DNA from: Hemibagrus wyckioides
Lineage: Eukaryota > Chordata > Actinopteri > Siluriformes > Bagridae
Direction: 5' to 3'
Length of the DNA: 64,000 nucleotides
NCBI RefSeq assembly: GCF_019097595.1
Contig: NC_080715.1
Coordinates: 23,499,573-23,563,572, forward strand
Shown here in pieces: positions 30,944 to 41,747 of the stretch (position 1 is the stretch's first letter; every line of letters starts with the position of its first letter). The notes below the pieces were generated by a model. That model did no database searches, was not told the origin of the DNA, and was given only the letters and a program-made list of their open reading frames with translations. Both the position numbers and the translations under genes were made by a program.

Positions 30944-32048
30944 CACTATATTGCCAAAAGTATTCGCTCACCCATCCAAATAATCAGAATCAGGTGTTCC
31001 AATCACTTCCATGGCCACAGGTGTATAAAATGAAGCACCTAGGCATGCAGACTGTTTTTACAAACATTTGTGAAAGAACGGGTTGCTCTCAGGAGCTCAG
31101 TGAATTCCAGCGTGGAACTGTGATAGGATGCCACCTGTGCAACAAATCCAGTCGTGAAATTTCCTCGCTCCTAAATATTCCACAGTCAACTGCAGAGTCA
31201 ATCGCTACAGACCTCCAAACTTCATGTGGCCTTCAGATTAGCTCAAGAACAGTGCGCAGAGAGGAATGGGTTTCCATGGCCGAGCAGCTGCACCCAAGCC
31301 ATACATCACCAAGTGCAATGCAAAGCGTCGGATGCAGTGGTGTAAAGCACGCCGCCACTGGACTCGCGTCAGTGGAGACGCGTTCTCTGGAGTGACGAAT
31401 CGCGCTTCTCCATCTGGCAATCTGATGGACGAGTCTGGGTTTGGCGGTTGCCAGGAGAACGGTACTTGTCTGACTGCATTGTGCCAAGTGTAAAGTTTGG
31501 TGGAGGGGGGATTATGGTGTGGGGTTGTTTTTCAGGAGCTGGGCTTGGCCCCTTAGTTCCAATGAAAGGAACTCTGAATGCTTCAGCATACCAAGACATT
31601 TTGGACAATTCCATGCTCCCAACTTTGTGGGAACAGTTTGGAGCTGGCCCCTTCCTCTTCCAACATGACTGTACACCAGTGCACAAAGCAAGGTCCATAA
31701 AGACATGGATGACAGAGTCTGGTGTGGATGAACTTGACTGGCCTGCACAGAGTCCTGACCTCAACCTGATAGAACACCTTTGGGATGAATTAGAGCGGAG
31801 ACTGAGAGCCAGGCCTTCTCGTCCAACATCAGTGTGTGACCTCACAAATGCGCTTCTGGAAGAATGGTCAAAAATTTCCATAAACACACTCCTAAACCTT
31901 GTGGACAGCCTTCCCAGAAGAGTTGAAGCTGTTATAGCTGCAAAGGGTGGACCGACGTCATATTGAACCCTATGGATTAGGAATGGGATGTCACTTAAGT
32001 TCATATGTGAGTCAAGGCAGGTGAGCGAATACTTTTGGCAATATAGTG
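30944..32048 (+). mobile_element. Tc1/mariner element with intact termini, defective transposase
   Basis: Near-perfect terminal inverted repeats start cactatattgccaaaag and mirror at 32021-32048, with TA on both sides (30942-30943 and 32049-32050). The length is 1105 bp, shorter than an autonomous member because of internal loss. The transposase (see the separate entry) is broken, so the element is at best mobilised in trans. Confidence 0.92.
31030..31966 (+). pseudogene. Tc1 transposase, internally deleted and frameshifted
   Basis: The start of the N-terminal helix-turn-helix region is readable (ELSEFQRGTVIGCHLCNKSS, then ISSLLNIPQST). It jumps directly to AESIATDLQTSCGLQIS, so about 60 codons of the second DNA-binding half are missing. 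Near 31258 the frame changes, and again near 31385. The catalytic core is legible piecewise: WSDESRF near 31388 (first Asp), [13 protein letters not shown] near 31660 (second Asp), and [13 protein letters not shown] near 31750 (final acidic residue), ending AAKGGPTSY at the TAA. No functional protein is possible. Confidence 0.88.
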
Positions 32049-32050
32049 TA

Positions 32051-33349
32051 TAGTTTTGTCAAACCATAACAAGAAGGACATTCATCTTTATGATTCTCTG
32101 TAAAATGAAAAAAAAAAAAGAAAGAACATTTGCTCATACTGTCAATTATTCATTCTTTGGAACCTCTCTCAGAAACCCTGGGCCTGAGAGGCAGGAATAT
32201 CATGTCAATAGGACAACAGTTTAACAAAGGTAATTACATATTCAAACATATTCAGACCTGGGGGCAGGTAAAAAAAAAACCTTGCCAACAATCATGACAA
32301 GAAGTGTGTGAAACTCCAGACCAAGCCAGTGCTACTTGTGCAGCCAATAAGTCACTTGAAAATTGTTTATTTATCTATATGCAATTACAGACATTGCCAT
32401 TTTGATTGTCAAAAATATCGTCAAAGACTAAAATCAAACTTTCACAAACATATTTCATATGGCTGCATTATGTTGTGTGAAAAAATAAACACACATTTAG
32501 TCATACTGTAAATTATCCATGCAAAATTTAGTTCACTGGATCTGTTTCCAAAGAAAAAAAAATCTTAAATGAATTCCAGTGCTGCTTTGCCTCTTATTTG
32601 AACATCTTTTCAGAGGTAAGCAAAAAAAGATATAAAACATAGTTGTTATGCAAGTAACCACTGTCATATTTCTCAATTAATTCACATTTTTGGCTCTGTA
32701 GCATCTAAATGATCAAGGTTATATTTAATTCCTTCATATAATTCCTTCATTTTCAACACATGCCTCAAATCCTACAGTCAGACACCAACACTCCCTTCCA
32801 ACATAAAGAGTGTTTCTTTTTTTTTTTAAATGCAAAATGTATTTACAGTAAACTGTAGCTTCCAGAAAACATTAACTAGGCTGTGAGGATATGTAGAGCA
32901 TGTAGACTTGTGAGGCTACTCACAAAGTAAAGTGTAATTCTTACAAACTGTGTGTAACAGCACCAAGAGTGAGACAAACCCTGCTGCATAACAACAAAAA
33001 GAATGCATTCAAATAATACAGACATGAAAATTTAGAAATAAAATCAGCTTGTAAAATTTATAATTATTTAGTAAAAAATAATAATAATAAAAAAAATTTG
33101 TGCAGCCCAGTAATGTGTAAAAAAATTAAATTACAGAGCACAAATAGAATCATATAAAACATAGGACAATCTTAAAAATTACAATAAAAATTACATTCTA
33201 TTTTCTTATATAACTGACCTAGTCCTGTTAATTGTTATATGATTTCAGAATGATCTTCAATATGATACTTGCAACACTCCATATTATAGAATCAGTCATG
33301 CTAACATAGGCACTCACTGTGAAAATACAGTACAAAGCACAAAGAGGCT
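32051..33349. other. Downstream flank of ildr1
   Basis: AT-rich sequence. The segment nearest 33349 is expected to be ildr1 3' UTR on the minus strand; several TTTATT/TTTTATT signals (AATAAA on the minus strand) occur, for example near 33060 and 33185. No other gene or recognised repeat. Confidence 0.5.
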
Positions 33350-35370
33350 TCAGATCACAACGCTGATAGCACTGCGAGAGCTCTTGTCCTAAAAAACAGA
33401 GAAAGGAAGGATGACATAGTGGCAAAGACACAAACAAGGGGAAAGAAAAAACATTCAGATCCTCCCTACAATCATTACTCTAAAATTCTCACCGAGTTGC
33501 GTTCACTGGTCCTCTTGCTTTGGCCTGGTTTGATTTCAATAGAAGAGTAACTAGGTGGATTCTCAGGCCAAGCTCTGTCTCGCGATCTTGACAAGCCTAT
33601 GTAACTATCGTCCTCTTCCTGTGAGCTCCCATAGCCATCCTGAGGTGTGGGAGAGTAGCTCCTGTCTCGTTGAGGAGTTGCCCATTGCAGTTCCTTTATT
33701 AGCTCAGCTTTGCTGCGAACACGTGGGCCAGACCTGTCTCCCCTGTGTTCCCGTGACCCTCTGCCCAACCGCCTGTCATTCCAGTCAGACTCATCACTGT
33801 TGCTGCGCAGGATTCCACGCCGTGATGACCCAGGATACCGGGAATTATCACGGTTATGACCTGTGCGGTTTGAGCTGCCACTTGATTGACTGGAGTTTCG
33901 GGGTACCCCACGGTTCTCCCTTGGGCCCCTGCGAGAGGTCAGGCTCGGTGCCCGGCCCACGATAGGGGGCAACTGGATAACCCTGCGCTCTACACCATGC
34001 ACACCCATTTCATCCAAAGCTGAAAGCATACTAGGGGGTCCAGGGGAGAAAGGCACAGCTTGTGTTAATGCCTGCATGGGCTGTACATTCTGCAAAGGTT
34101 GAGGCTGTAGGGGTACTTGCTGAGGAGGCAGGGCTTGAAAATGGGTTGGCACATACTGAGTTGGAGGCTGGAAATGTGGGGCTCCCACATCCATCCCTCT
34201 CACCTGACTCTCCAGGAAGTCTAGCATCTGACTGTTGCTATGGACACTACCATGCACACTCCCACTGGCATGGACACCATGCGGAAGTACCACAGGTGGG
34301 CCAGACTGCATGGAAGGAACGACCATTGGTGCCATTGGTATGTTGTGTTTAGAAGAATGTTCTGAGAAGGAACCTGTTAATGACAGATTTAAGGAAATTA
34401 TGTCCATCATAAATAATAGATAAAGGAGATTTCATCACTTCAATATATCATAAATGCATGACAAGTTGTGTTGCACACCTGAATAGAGCAGAGGGTTTGC
34501 CTGAGACGATCCATTAGACCCAATGGGGGCATAAATAGGTTGGCCATGGAGCCAGGGAGCCATGGCTTTCTGGGCCTCACGCATCATCCTATGTTGCATC
34601 ACCACTACAGAGAAGCAAGAGACAGTGAATGTTTTTCAAACATTCAACATTCTTGAAAATATGCAACAACTTTTAAAAATCTGTCTTAAATTGCTGATGT
34701 CTGCCATCAGTTAAGAAGTATCCGAATGGTTTTAGCACTGATGTTAAGTTTGATGTTATGTGTATGGTTTGTTTACATTCTCTACCTTTCTCTGGGCAGC
34801 AGCATGTTTTTGGACAGCATGGACAGCGAACATAGCAGCAGCAGTTCTGAGGGCAGCACTGACAGCAGCAGATACAGAAAAGTGTGATCAGAAGCAATGC
34901 CCCAAGAATGATCAGCAGCACAGTCAGCCAATCTGAGACAAGAAGAGAAAACTTATTAAAACCTATTCATCAACAATATTTAATTCTTCTTAATAAGCAC
35001 TCAATATTTCAGGAATGTGTATAAGATGTCAGAAAACCTCTTACTTCTATTTGTTCATTTGTCTTTTCCAAGTTTGTACTGTTCTCTGAGACCAAGTTTT
35101 ATGACCAAAAAGGTTACAAGAAGTTGAGCCAGTATCACTTACGGTACACAATGAGTTTGACTTCCCGATCAGAGTCTCCGATGGTATCGCCAGCTGCGTC
35201 AATGGTGCAGAAATACACACCATTATCCCACCACATGACTTCAGTGATGACCAGATCAGCTTCTGCAACAACAAAAAAACAAAAACAAATTAACCTCAAT
35301 TTGGCTTACAGACACAACTCATGGGTAGGTTCTCTTTAGTGGCTACACCAAATTACAGGTCAAACCTTTA

Positions 35371-35404
<34 letters not shown>

Positions 35405-37747
35405 CATGTACAAATACACACATATGCATGTGTGTATGTATATTTATATTATGCTAAAAAATAACACAGATTAAAGATATCACAGATTGGATCTCAAATG
35501 AAATATCTAACTTGAAAATTCTTACTTATATGCATTGTGTAATTTGTTGAGAACTGTTGTGACAATGAAAACCAAAAACACCAACCCACTTGTATGGATT
35601 TCATCACAACACATATTCTCATTCAGTAGTGTGTATGGACTCCATGGCATCAATGCCTTCATCAACCAGAAAATGCTTACACACTATGGCCACATGAGGC
35701 CAGGCATTGTCATGCACCAGAAGAAACCCAGGGCCCACTGCATCAGCATTAGGTCTGAAAATTTAATTCCTGTACCTAACAGCAGTAAGGGTACCACTGC
35801 CTAGTATATGGAAGTCTGTGCGACCCTCACAAGGATATTCCTCTCCAGAACATCACTAATCCACTGCTAAACCGGTCATGATGGATGATGTTGCAGCCAG
35901 CATAACATTCCCCATGGCATCCCCAGACTTTTTAAAGTCTGTCATATCTGGTCAGTGTGAACCTGCTAAGTCAGTGAAGAAGAATGAAGAGAGAGCAATT
36001 GTCTGTGGCCACCACCTGTAAAATTATTCTCCTCTGGGAGGTTGTCTTGCTGTTGCCTCTCCAGTGCACCTGTTGTTACTTTCATTTGCACCAGTGCAGG
36101 TGAAATCGATTCATAACTTATGCTTTCTAAATAGACAGACTGATACCCTTGAAGTTTAACTGACTTGATGTTATACTGTGATGATTGTTTTCCCTTAATT
36201 TTTTGTTGGAGCATATATAAACAAACATTTAGTTCTGAGTCTGTTTTATCTAATGCTAGACTTACTGTTTTGGATGGTGATCTTGCGTTCACGGTATTCT
36301 GCCCCCAGTATGGGTTCATTGGTTCCTCTCTTCTGAATAACTGTGCGGAGGGTGCGTTGTCGATCAGGACAGTCATTGGCTGGATCTTGGCCCAAACTCA
36401 AAGCAGCCTGGTACGCTGGGCATACAGGGAAGAGAAAAAAATTACTCTGACTGCTATAAGATTACATTAATGTTAAATGTTATATTAACACTGTTCAGGG
36501 ATTTTAGTCTTTCTTTTACAGAGTTGGTTCTCTGGAGCTCTGTTCAGGTTACTAATATACTCAGGTGTTGTCCAGAATTTGCCAAGCCCCAAGTGCCAAC
36601 TGATACAATATCTCTCCTGTGTCTGCCCCAGGATCCTTGCAGGACACAGGTTCTGCCCAGTACAGCTATAAAAGGGCTGATCAGGTCATCTGTGGGAATT
36701 CTACTAACAGATTACTTCCATTGGTCTCCTGGGTTCACCATATTACAGATAATAAGCCCAACTATGCAAAGAAGGCTTGTTTCTACCAAATGCTTATTAA
36801 CATTTACTGTACTTAATACATAGATGGTGTTACAGTTCAATTGATTAGAAACAATATAAAGGAAATAAAAGAAAGAAAACCGCTTTTTAGTTCAAGCCCA
36901 AAGCAATGTGTACCTGTTGAGTAATACTGCAACACAGGGTCCAAGCAGAATGACTTGTAGCGCCATGTAACCAACACATCTTGCTGGTTGACTGATGTAG
37001 AATAATCGCAGCGTAAGATGACGGAGGCGAACAGAGTGGTGCTCCGTTCTGTATGGGGAACTGTCACCTGGATGGCAAGCACTCCTAAATAGGAAGGAGG
37101 TAAGGCTTAATAATCACTTAGGTCTAGATCAAACGATCTGAACAATACTTTAGTCACTTCATTAGGTGCCATCAGTGTAAAGGTGATCACTTATAGACCA
37201 CTAACCCCAACATGCTACTGTAAACAGTTTGGTTATCACATTGGCAATATGTTATTTACAGTCTCCTCAACACAATGCAACGCAATGATTTATACACAAT
37301 ATTTGTGTGTGTCCTTGGTACATATTTTTTTGACAATCATATTTAGAAATTTACAAAGCGTGTAGTTTTCCCTGTACAGTGTTTTTGAAGCTATTTAAAA
37401 ACAGAAAAAAAAGAAAAGAAAGAAAATACACTCTTATGGTATGTAAACAAAGTTAATACACAAGAGTAAAGTTTTAACTGGGTTTCTGTAGGTTATATCC
37501 TATGCGTGTGTGTACAAATATTAAATTGGCCTACTTAACACAGGTCCTTTAGAAAGATCTGTAAGTTATGTTACACAAAAAACTTGTTCACGTGATCAGG
37601 ATTCTTCTTTAAGACTACAAAATAAGGGAAAACTCTACAAAAAGCAAGTGAGTGGAAAAACAAACAAACAAACATATAGGTATGGTCATGTTTACCTGTA
37701 GAAAAAATGGAGCAGAACAGCGCCACTGTCAGTGTCCTCCTCTCCAT
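33350..37747 (-). CDS. ildr1: Immunoglobulin-like domain containing receptor 1 (angulin-2)
   Basis: A single-pass junction protein; angulins recruit tricellulin to tricellular tight junctions. Exons in transcript order: 37747-37696, 37084-36914, 36415-36266, 35262-35143, 34932-34786, 34604-34479, 34373-33493 and 33388-33350 (TGA). They total 1686 nt, 561 aa, near the mammalian length. Visible: signal peptide [18 protein letters not shown]; Ig V-type domain with [20 protein letters not shown], the WRYKSFC block and [11 protein letters not shown] (about residues 20-160); transmembrane [19 protein letters not shown] (about 165-185); then the Cys-rich, probably palmitoylated block [19 protein letters not shown]. 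The long Arg/Ser-rich tail has PPSYSS near its end, and a 13-codon last exon gives the conserved terminus [12 protein letters not shown]. The HTER and [12 protein letters not shown] motifs match ILDR1, not ILDR2 or LSR. Confidence 0.93.
35535..36215. mobile_element. Tc1/mariner remnant in ildr1 intron 3
   Basis: The sequence follows a widespread fish mariner-like element: tgtgacaatgaaaacc at the left, ggcattgtcatgcaccagaa near 35702, cggtcatgatggatgatgtt near 35872, and a right part near 36150-36200 that ends in a ttaattttttg-type terminus. The central transposase portion is missing. Recognition is from memory of the family and not from a complete terminal repeat pair. Confidence 0.6.
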
Positions 37748-38433
37748 GGTTTCGCCACGCATGAAGCTCCCTTCAGTATTTTCACCCAAAGATCACACAA
37801 GTCGATTAAATGACTCGTCTAATGGAAACATATTTCATAGTTTAAAACGATATCTTCGAATATCTTGCACTTGTTTCACTCGGTTTGCAGGTACAAAAGT
37901 GCATGTCCCGGCAGGCCGTACTTTCGGATAGCTCCCTTCCCCCACAGACAGTGACATCATTCACCTCACCCCTGTACAGGTGCATCTGTACACACAGCCC
38001 AACAACATGGCCGAAACCCCCTTTAACTTTAGCTACTTACTGCGCACTCCTTCTTACAGCCCCAATTAGGATACATTAATCACAGAATCTACACTATATA
38101 TTGTATGCATCGGTTGCTTATTAGTCGTAAAGTGTATAAGCGATGTTTAGACTGATGTAAATAAAACTGTTGTTTTGAATGTTTACCACAAGATGGCGGT
38201 TTATCGGCTGTTAACCTTGAAATAAAGGTTTTAGTCTCTGGTTACACTCCATGACGCACTCGACACAGTGGTGTTTAGGCTGTTTCAAACGGACTAGGTG
38301 TTTATGTTATCATGTGTGAAAGGTAACAGATTTAAAACAAGTTATACCTCTATATTCATACAATTTACATACAGTTATGTTTGTGCAATAGTACACTCTA
38401 TCCGTTCATGTTGCTACACTAAATGAGAGGTAC
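37748..38433 (-). promoter_or_regulatory. ildr1 5' flank
   Basis: Upstream of the ildr1 start on the minus strand. No clear TATA box or start site could be fixed. No reading frame is convincing. Assigned by position only. Confidence 0.3.
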
Positions 38434-40005
38434 TCATTCAATTCAATTCAGTTTGTATAGCGCTTTTAACAATGGCCATTGTCTCAAAGCAGCGTTACAG
38501 AACATAAGAAACATAGTGCAAAAGTCCTGGATTAATGTTAGACAAAATCATCCGTAGTGAGCAACTGTGGCAAGGAAAAACTCCCTTAGATGGTATGAGG
38601 AAGAAACCTTGAAAGGAACCAAATTCAAAAGGGAACCTCATCCTCATTTGGGTGACACGGGAAAGTGTGATAATAAATGATTATAAACACCAGAGAGTGT
38701 GATTATAAATGATTATAAACACCAGAGAGTGTGATTATAAATTATTATAAACCCTGGAGAGTGTGATTATAAATTATTACAAACACCAGAGAGTGTGATT
38801 ATAAATGATTATAAACACCAGAGAGTGTGATTATAAATGATTATAAACACCAGAGAGTGTGATTATAAATTATTACAAACACCAGAGAGTGTGATTATAA
38901 ATGATTATAAACACCAGAGAGTGTGATTATAAATGATTATAAACACCAGAGAGTGTGATTATAAATTATTACAAACACCAGAGAGTGTGATTATAAATTA
39001 TTACAAACACCAGAGAGTGTGATTATAAATGATTATAAACACCAGAGAGTGTGATTATAAATTATTATGAACCCTGGAGAGTGTGATTATAAATTATTAT
39101 AAACACCAGAGGGTGTGATTATAAATTATTATAAACCCTGGAGAGTGTGATAATAAATGATTATAAACACCAGAGAGTGTGATAATAAATGATTATAAAC
39201 ACCAGAGAGTGTGATTATAAATGATTATAAACACCAGAGAGTGTGATTATAAATTATTATAAACTCCAGAGAGTGTGATTATAAATTATTATAAATACTG
39301 GAGAGTGATTATAAATGATTATAAACACCAGAGAGTGTGATTATAAATGATTATAAACATCGGAGAGTGTGATTATAAATGATTATAAACACCGGAGAGT
39401 GTGATTATAAATTATTATAAACACCTGAGAGTGTAATTATAAGTGATTATAAACACTGGAGAGTGTGATTCTAAATGATTATAAACACCAGGGAGTGTGA
39501 TTATAAATTATTATAAACACTGGAGAGTGTGATTATAAATTATTATAAACACTGGAGAGTGTGATTATAAATGATTATAAACACCCGAGAGTGTAATTAT
39601 AAATGATTATAAACACCGGAAAGTGTGATTAGAAATAATTATAAAGACTGGAGAGTGTAATTATAAATGATTATATACACCGGAGAGTGAGATTTTGAAC
39701 AATGTCCTTTCTACAGTCATATACAGTCAGTTGGAGTTACGTGATTCAGAGAAATGTAGAATATTATTATGTGTACTAATTAGGAGGTTTTTGTCGTCCT
39801 CAAAGTCCACATAGGGTTGGCATCTTCGCTTTGAATACCCAAAATCTTCACGAAGCAGAATCCAAATGGAGCTGGACCATCTCTGGATGCCTCATGATCC
39901 TCACAGGGTTGGCCTCTTCTCACTGAAGGTCTACTGGAGCTCGCACAATCCATAGATGCCTTGGGATGGGTAAATCTTCTTAAATGATCTGAGAACACAT
40001 GATCA
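38434..40005. repeat. Fish interspersed repeat with internal minisatellite
   Basis: It begins with tandem attcaa units followed by gtatagcgcttttaacaatg, tctcaaagcagcgttacaga and ggcaaggaaaaactccctta, a layout common to an abundant fish interspersed repeat. After the minisatellite it resumes with a segment containing ctcatgatcctcacagggtt and gccttgggatgggta. No protein coding is seen. The family name is not certain. Confidence 0.7.
38655..39695. repeat. 32-bp minisatellite, about 32 units
   Basis: Tandem units of accagagagtgtgattataa followed by atgattataaac, 32 bp each. Variants are at fixed sites (atg/att, cacc/cctg/cacg), and a few units have one- or two-base changes towards the right end. 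It lies wholly within the interspersed repeat. Confidence 0.95.
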
Positions 40006-41747
40006 TTTCATTGTCTGGGTGTGTTTGGTGAACATGGTGTCTTATGAATATCCAAGCACACTGATGTATGTAATCATACAATGTTTCGAGTTTGAGCTTT
40101 CTTGTTTGTACTCAGGGGCTATAAAATTACCAAAGTGTGTACTACAGTGCCTCTGTATTTTTGACACAGTAAACATAACTGACAACTTGTTATATGTAAT
40201 ATGTCTACTGTTGTGAATTGACCGAAGCAGACCAGGGGACTTGGAAGTAGTGTTCAGCAGGAATGTTTTATTGTAGATCAGAATACACTGCGGTGATACT
40301 GTAGTCACCAAGACCAGTGAAAATGAACATGAGTTACAGATTTAAAGGGCTTGAGTGGGCAGGCCTTGAAGGTGTGACAATACACCTTATACGATACTCC
40401 CCCAAGGGGAGGTAGCCCTCACAGGTGTCGACTCCCTGGTATGCTAATGCAAAAGCTTAGAGGCGATACTCTTAAACAAAGCATTGAATAGGAGAAAGGT
40501 CCCCAGAGTTTACTCCCCCAACTGTAGGGTATTTCACAGTTCCTGATCACCGTCTGATTTGATCACCATTTGGTGGTGAGAGCTGGGTTATGTAAATTAT
40601 TATTCAGAAAGGAATGTATTTTACAGTAGATATCAAAATGTTTTCCTACACTACGTATCAAAAAGAAAGAACATGTCTCTGCCAACATGTTTAAACCTCT
40701 TTTCCCAGGTTGTGGTCTGTGTGTGTAACATTAAATAGCCCCAATGAGGTGCATATAAATGTGACATCCAAGAACACCTGTGAGCACCAGTTAGATTTAG
40801 CTTCCTGCTATTGTCATTTCATTTCCTGGAAAAGAAGGATCCTTTCCTTTGCAGATCCTGTCATGTTTCCTGCTTGGCTTTGAGTAAGCATTTCTGAATT
40901 TGTGACCTGTTTTGTTTCTGAGTCACTTCTTCTGCTGCACAATGCAAATCCTTACAGTGACTTGTAAGCTACAAAGTGAGCACCATTACAGATTAATTAT
41001 CCTGGTGTTATATGTCATCTTTCTTAATGATGGGGTGTGTGTACATGAGCAGTGTGTGTTTAGTGTTTAACACTGATACAAGATAAAGAGCATTCATATT
41101 TTATCATGAGCACACATGTTATCAGCCATAATAAATTAAACAAATATCACACAATATTAAAGGAGGCGGCATTTACATTAAAGGTGTTTTTAATTTGAAA
41201 AACATGTGAAATACTCAAAGGTGTGTTTTCAAAAAATGTTCCATACTCTCCATGTGAAAGAACTGATTAACACTGAAATGCAAAATGTATCTATAGTGCA
41301 AACATGTAAAACAACAACAATAATAAAAAAAAATAGGTACACAAATACAGTACTTCAATATCAAGGCATTTGAAAGAAATTGATACAAGATTTTATGAAG
41401 TCATTTCAGTGTACAGGGTTTTGCACAGCTGATAGAATGCAGATTTGTTCTCTTAATACAGGCTGTAATATCTAAATACTGATAGGTCCCAATAAGATGA
41501 GTGACTGGCTTTAAAATGCAATGACAGGAATGTGCTTTCATGCATGAAACACTCATGCATTTTTTTGCAAACACACACATATTGACAATGCATATGGGTC
41601 TCTTCATTACTATTTCCAAGCTGCAATGCCATCATTTCTCTGTTGTATATAGTGTACATTCATGCTGCTTTGTGCATGTCCCTGTAGATGCATGACAATA
41701 GTACGATGTAAGTCCAGTGTGATCAGCACCGTGGATACTCAAGGACT
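40006..41747. other. Intergenic, including the ildr2 3' UTR side
   Basis: No gene was recognised. A block at about 40215-40520, rich in short direct motifs (tactcccccaa near 40395 and 40508), could be an old LTR or other repeat, but I could not pair it with a second copy. The part adjacent to 41747 is the expected 3' UTR of ildr2. Confidence 0.4.

Noticed and set aside
33555..33965. Plus-strand open frame of 136 codons
   Set aside because: It is the shadow of the large Arg/Ser-rich coding exon of ildr1 on the other strand.
38655..39695. Regularly spaced repeats resembling an array such as CRISPR
   Set aside because: The units are contiguous 32-bp tandem repeats without unique spacers, in a vertebrate nuclear genome.
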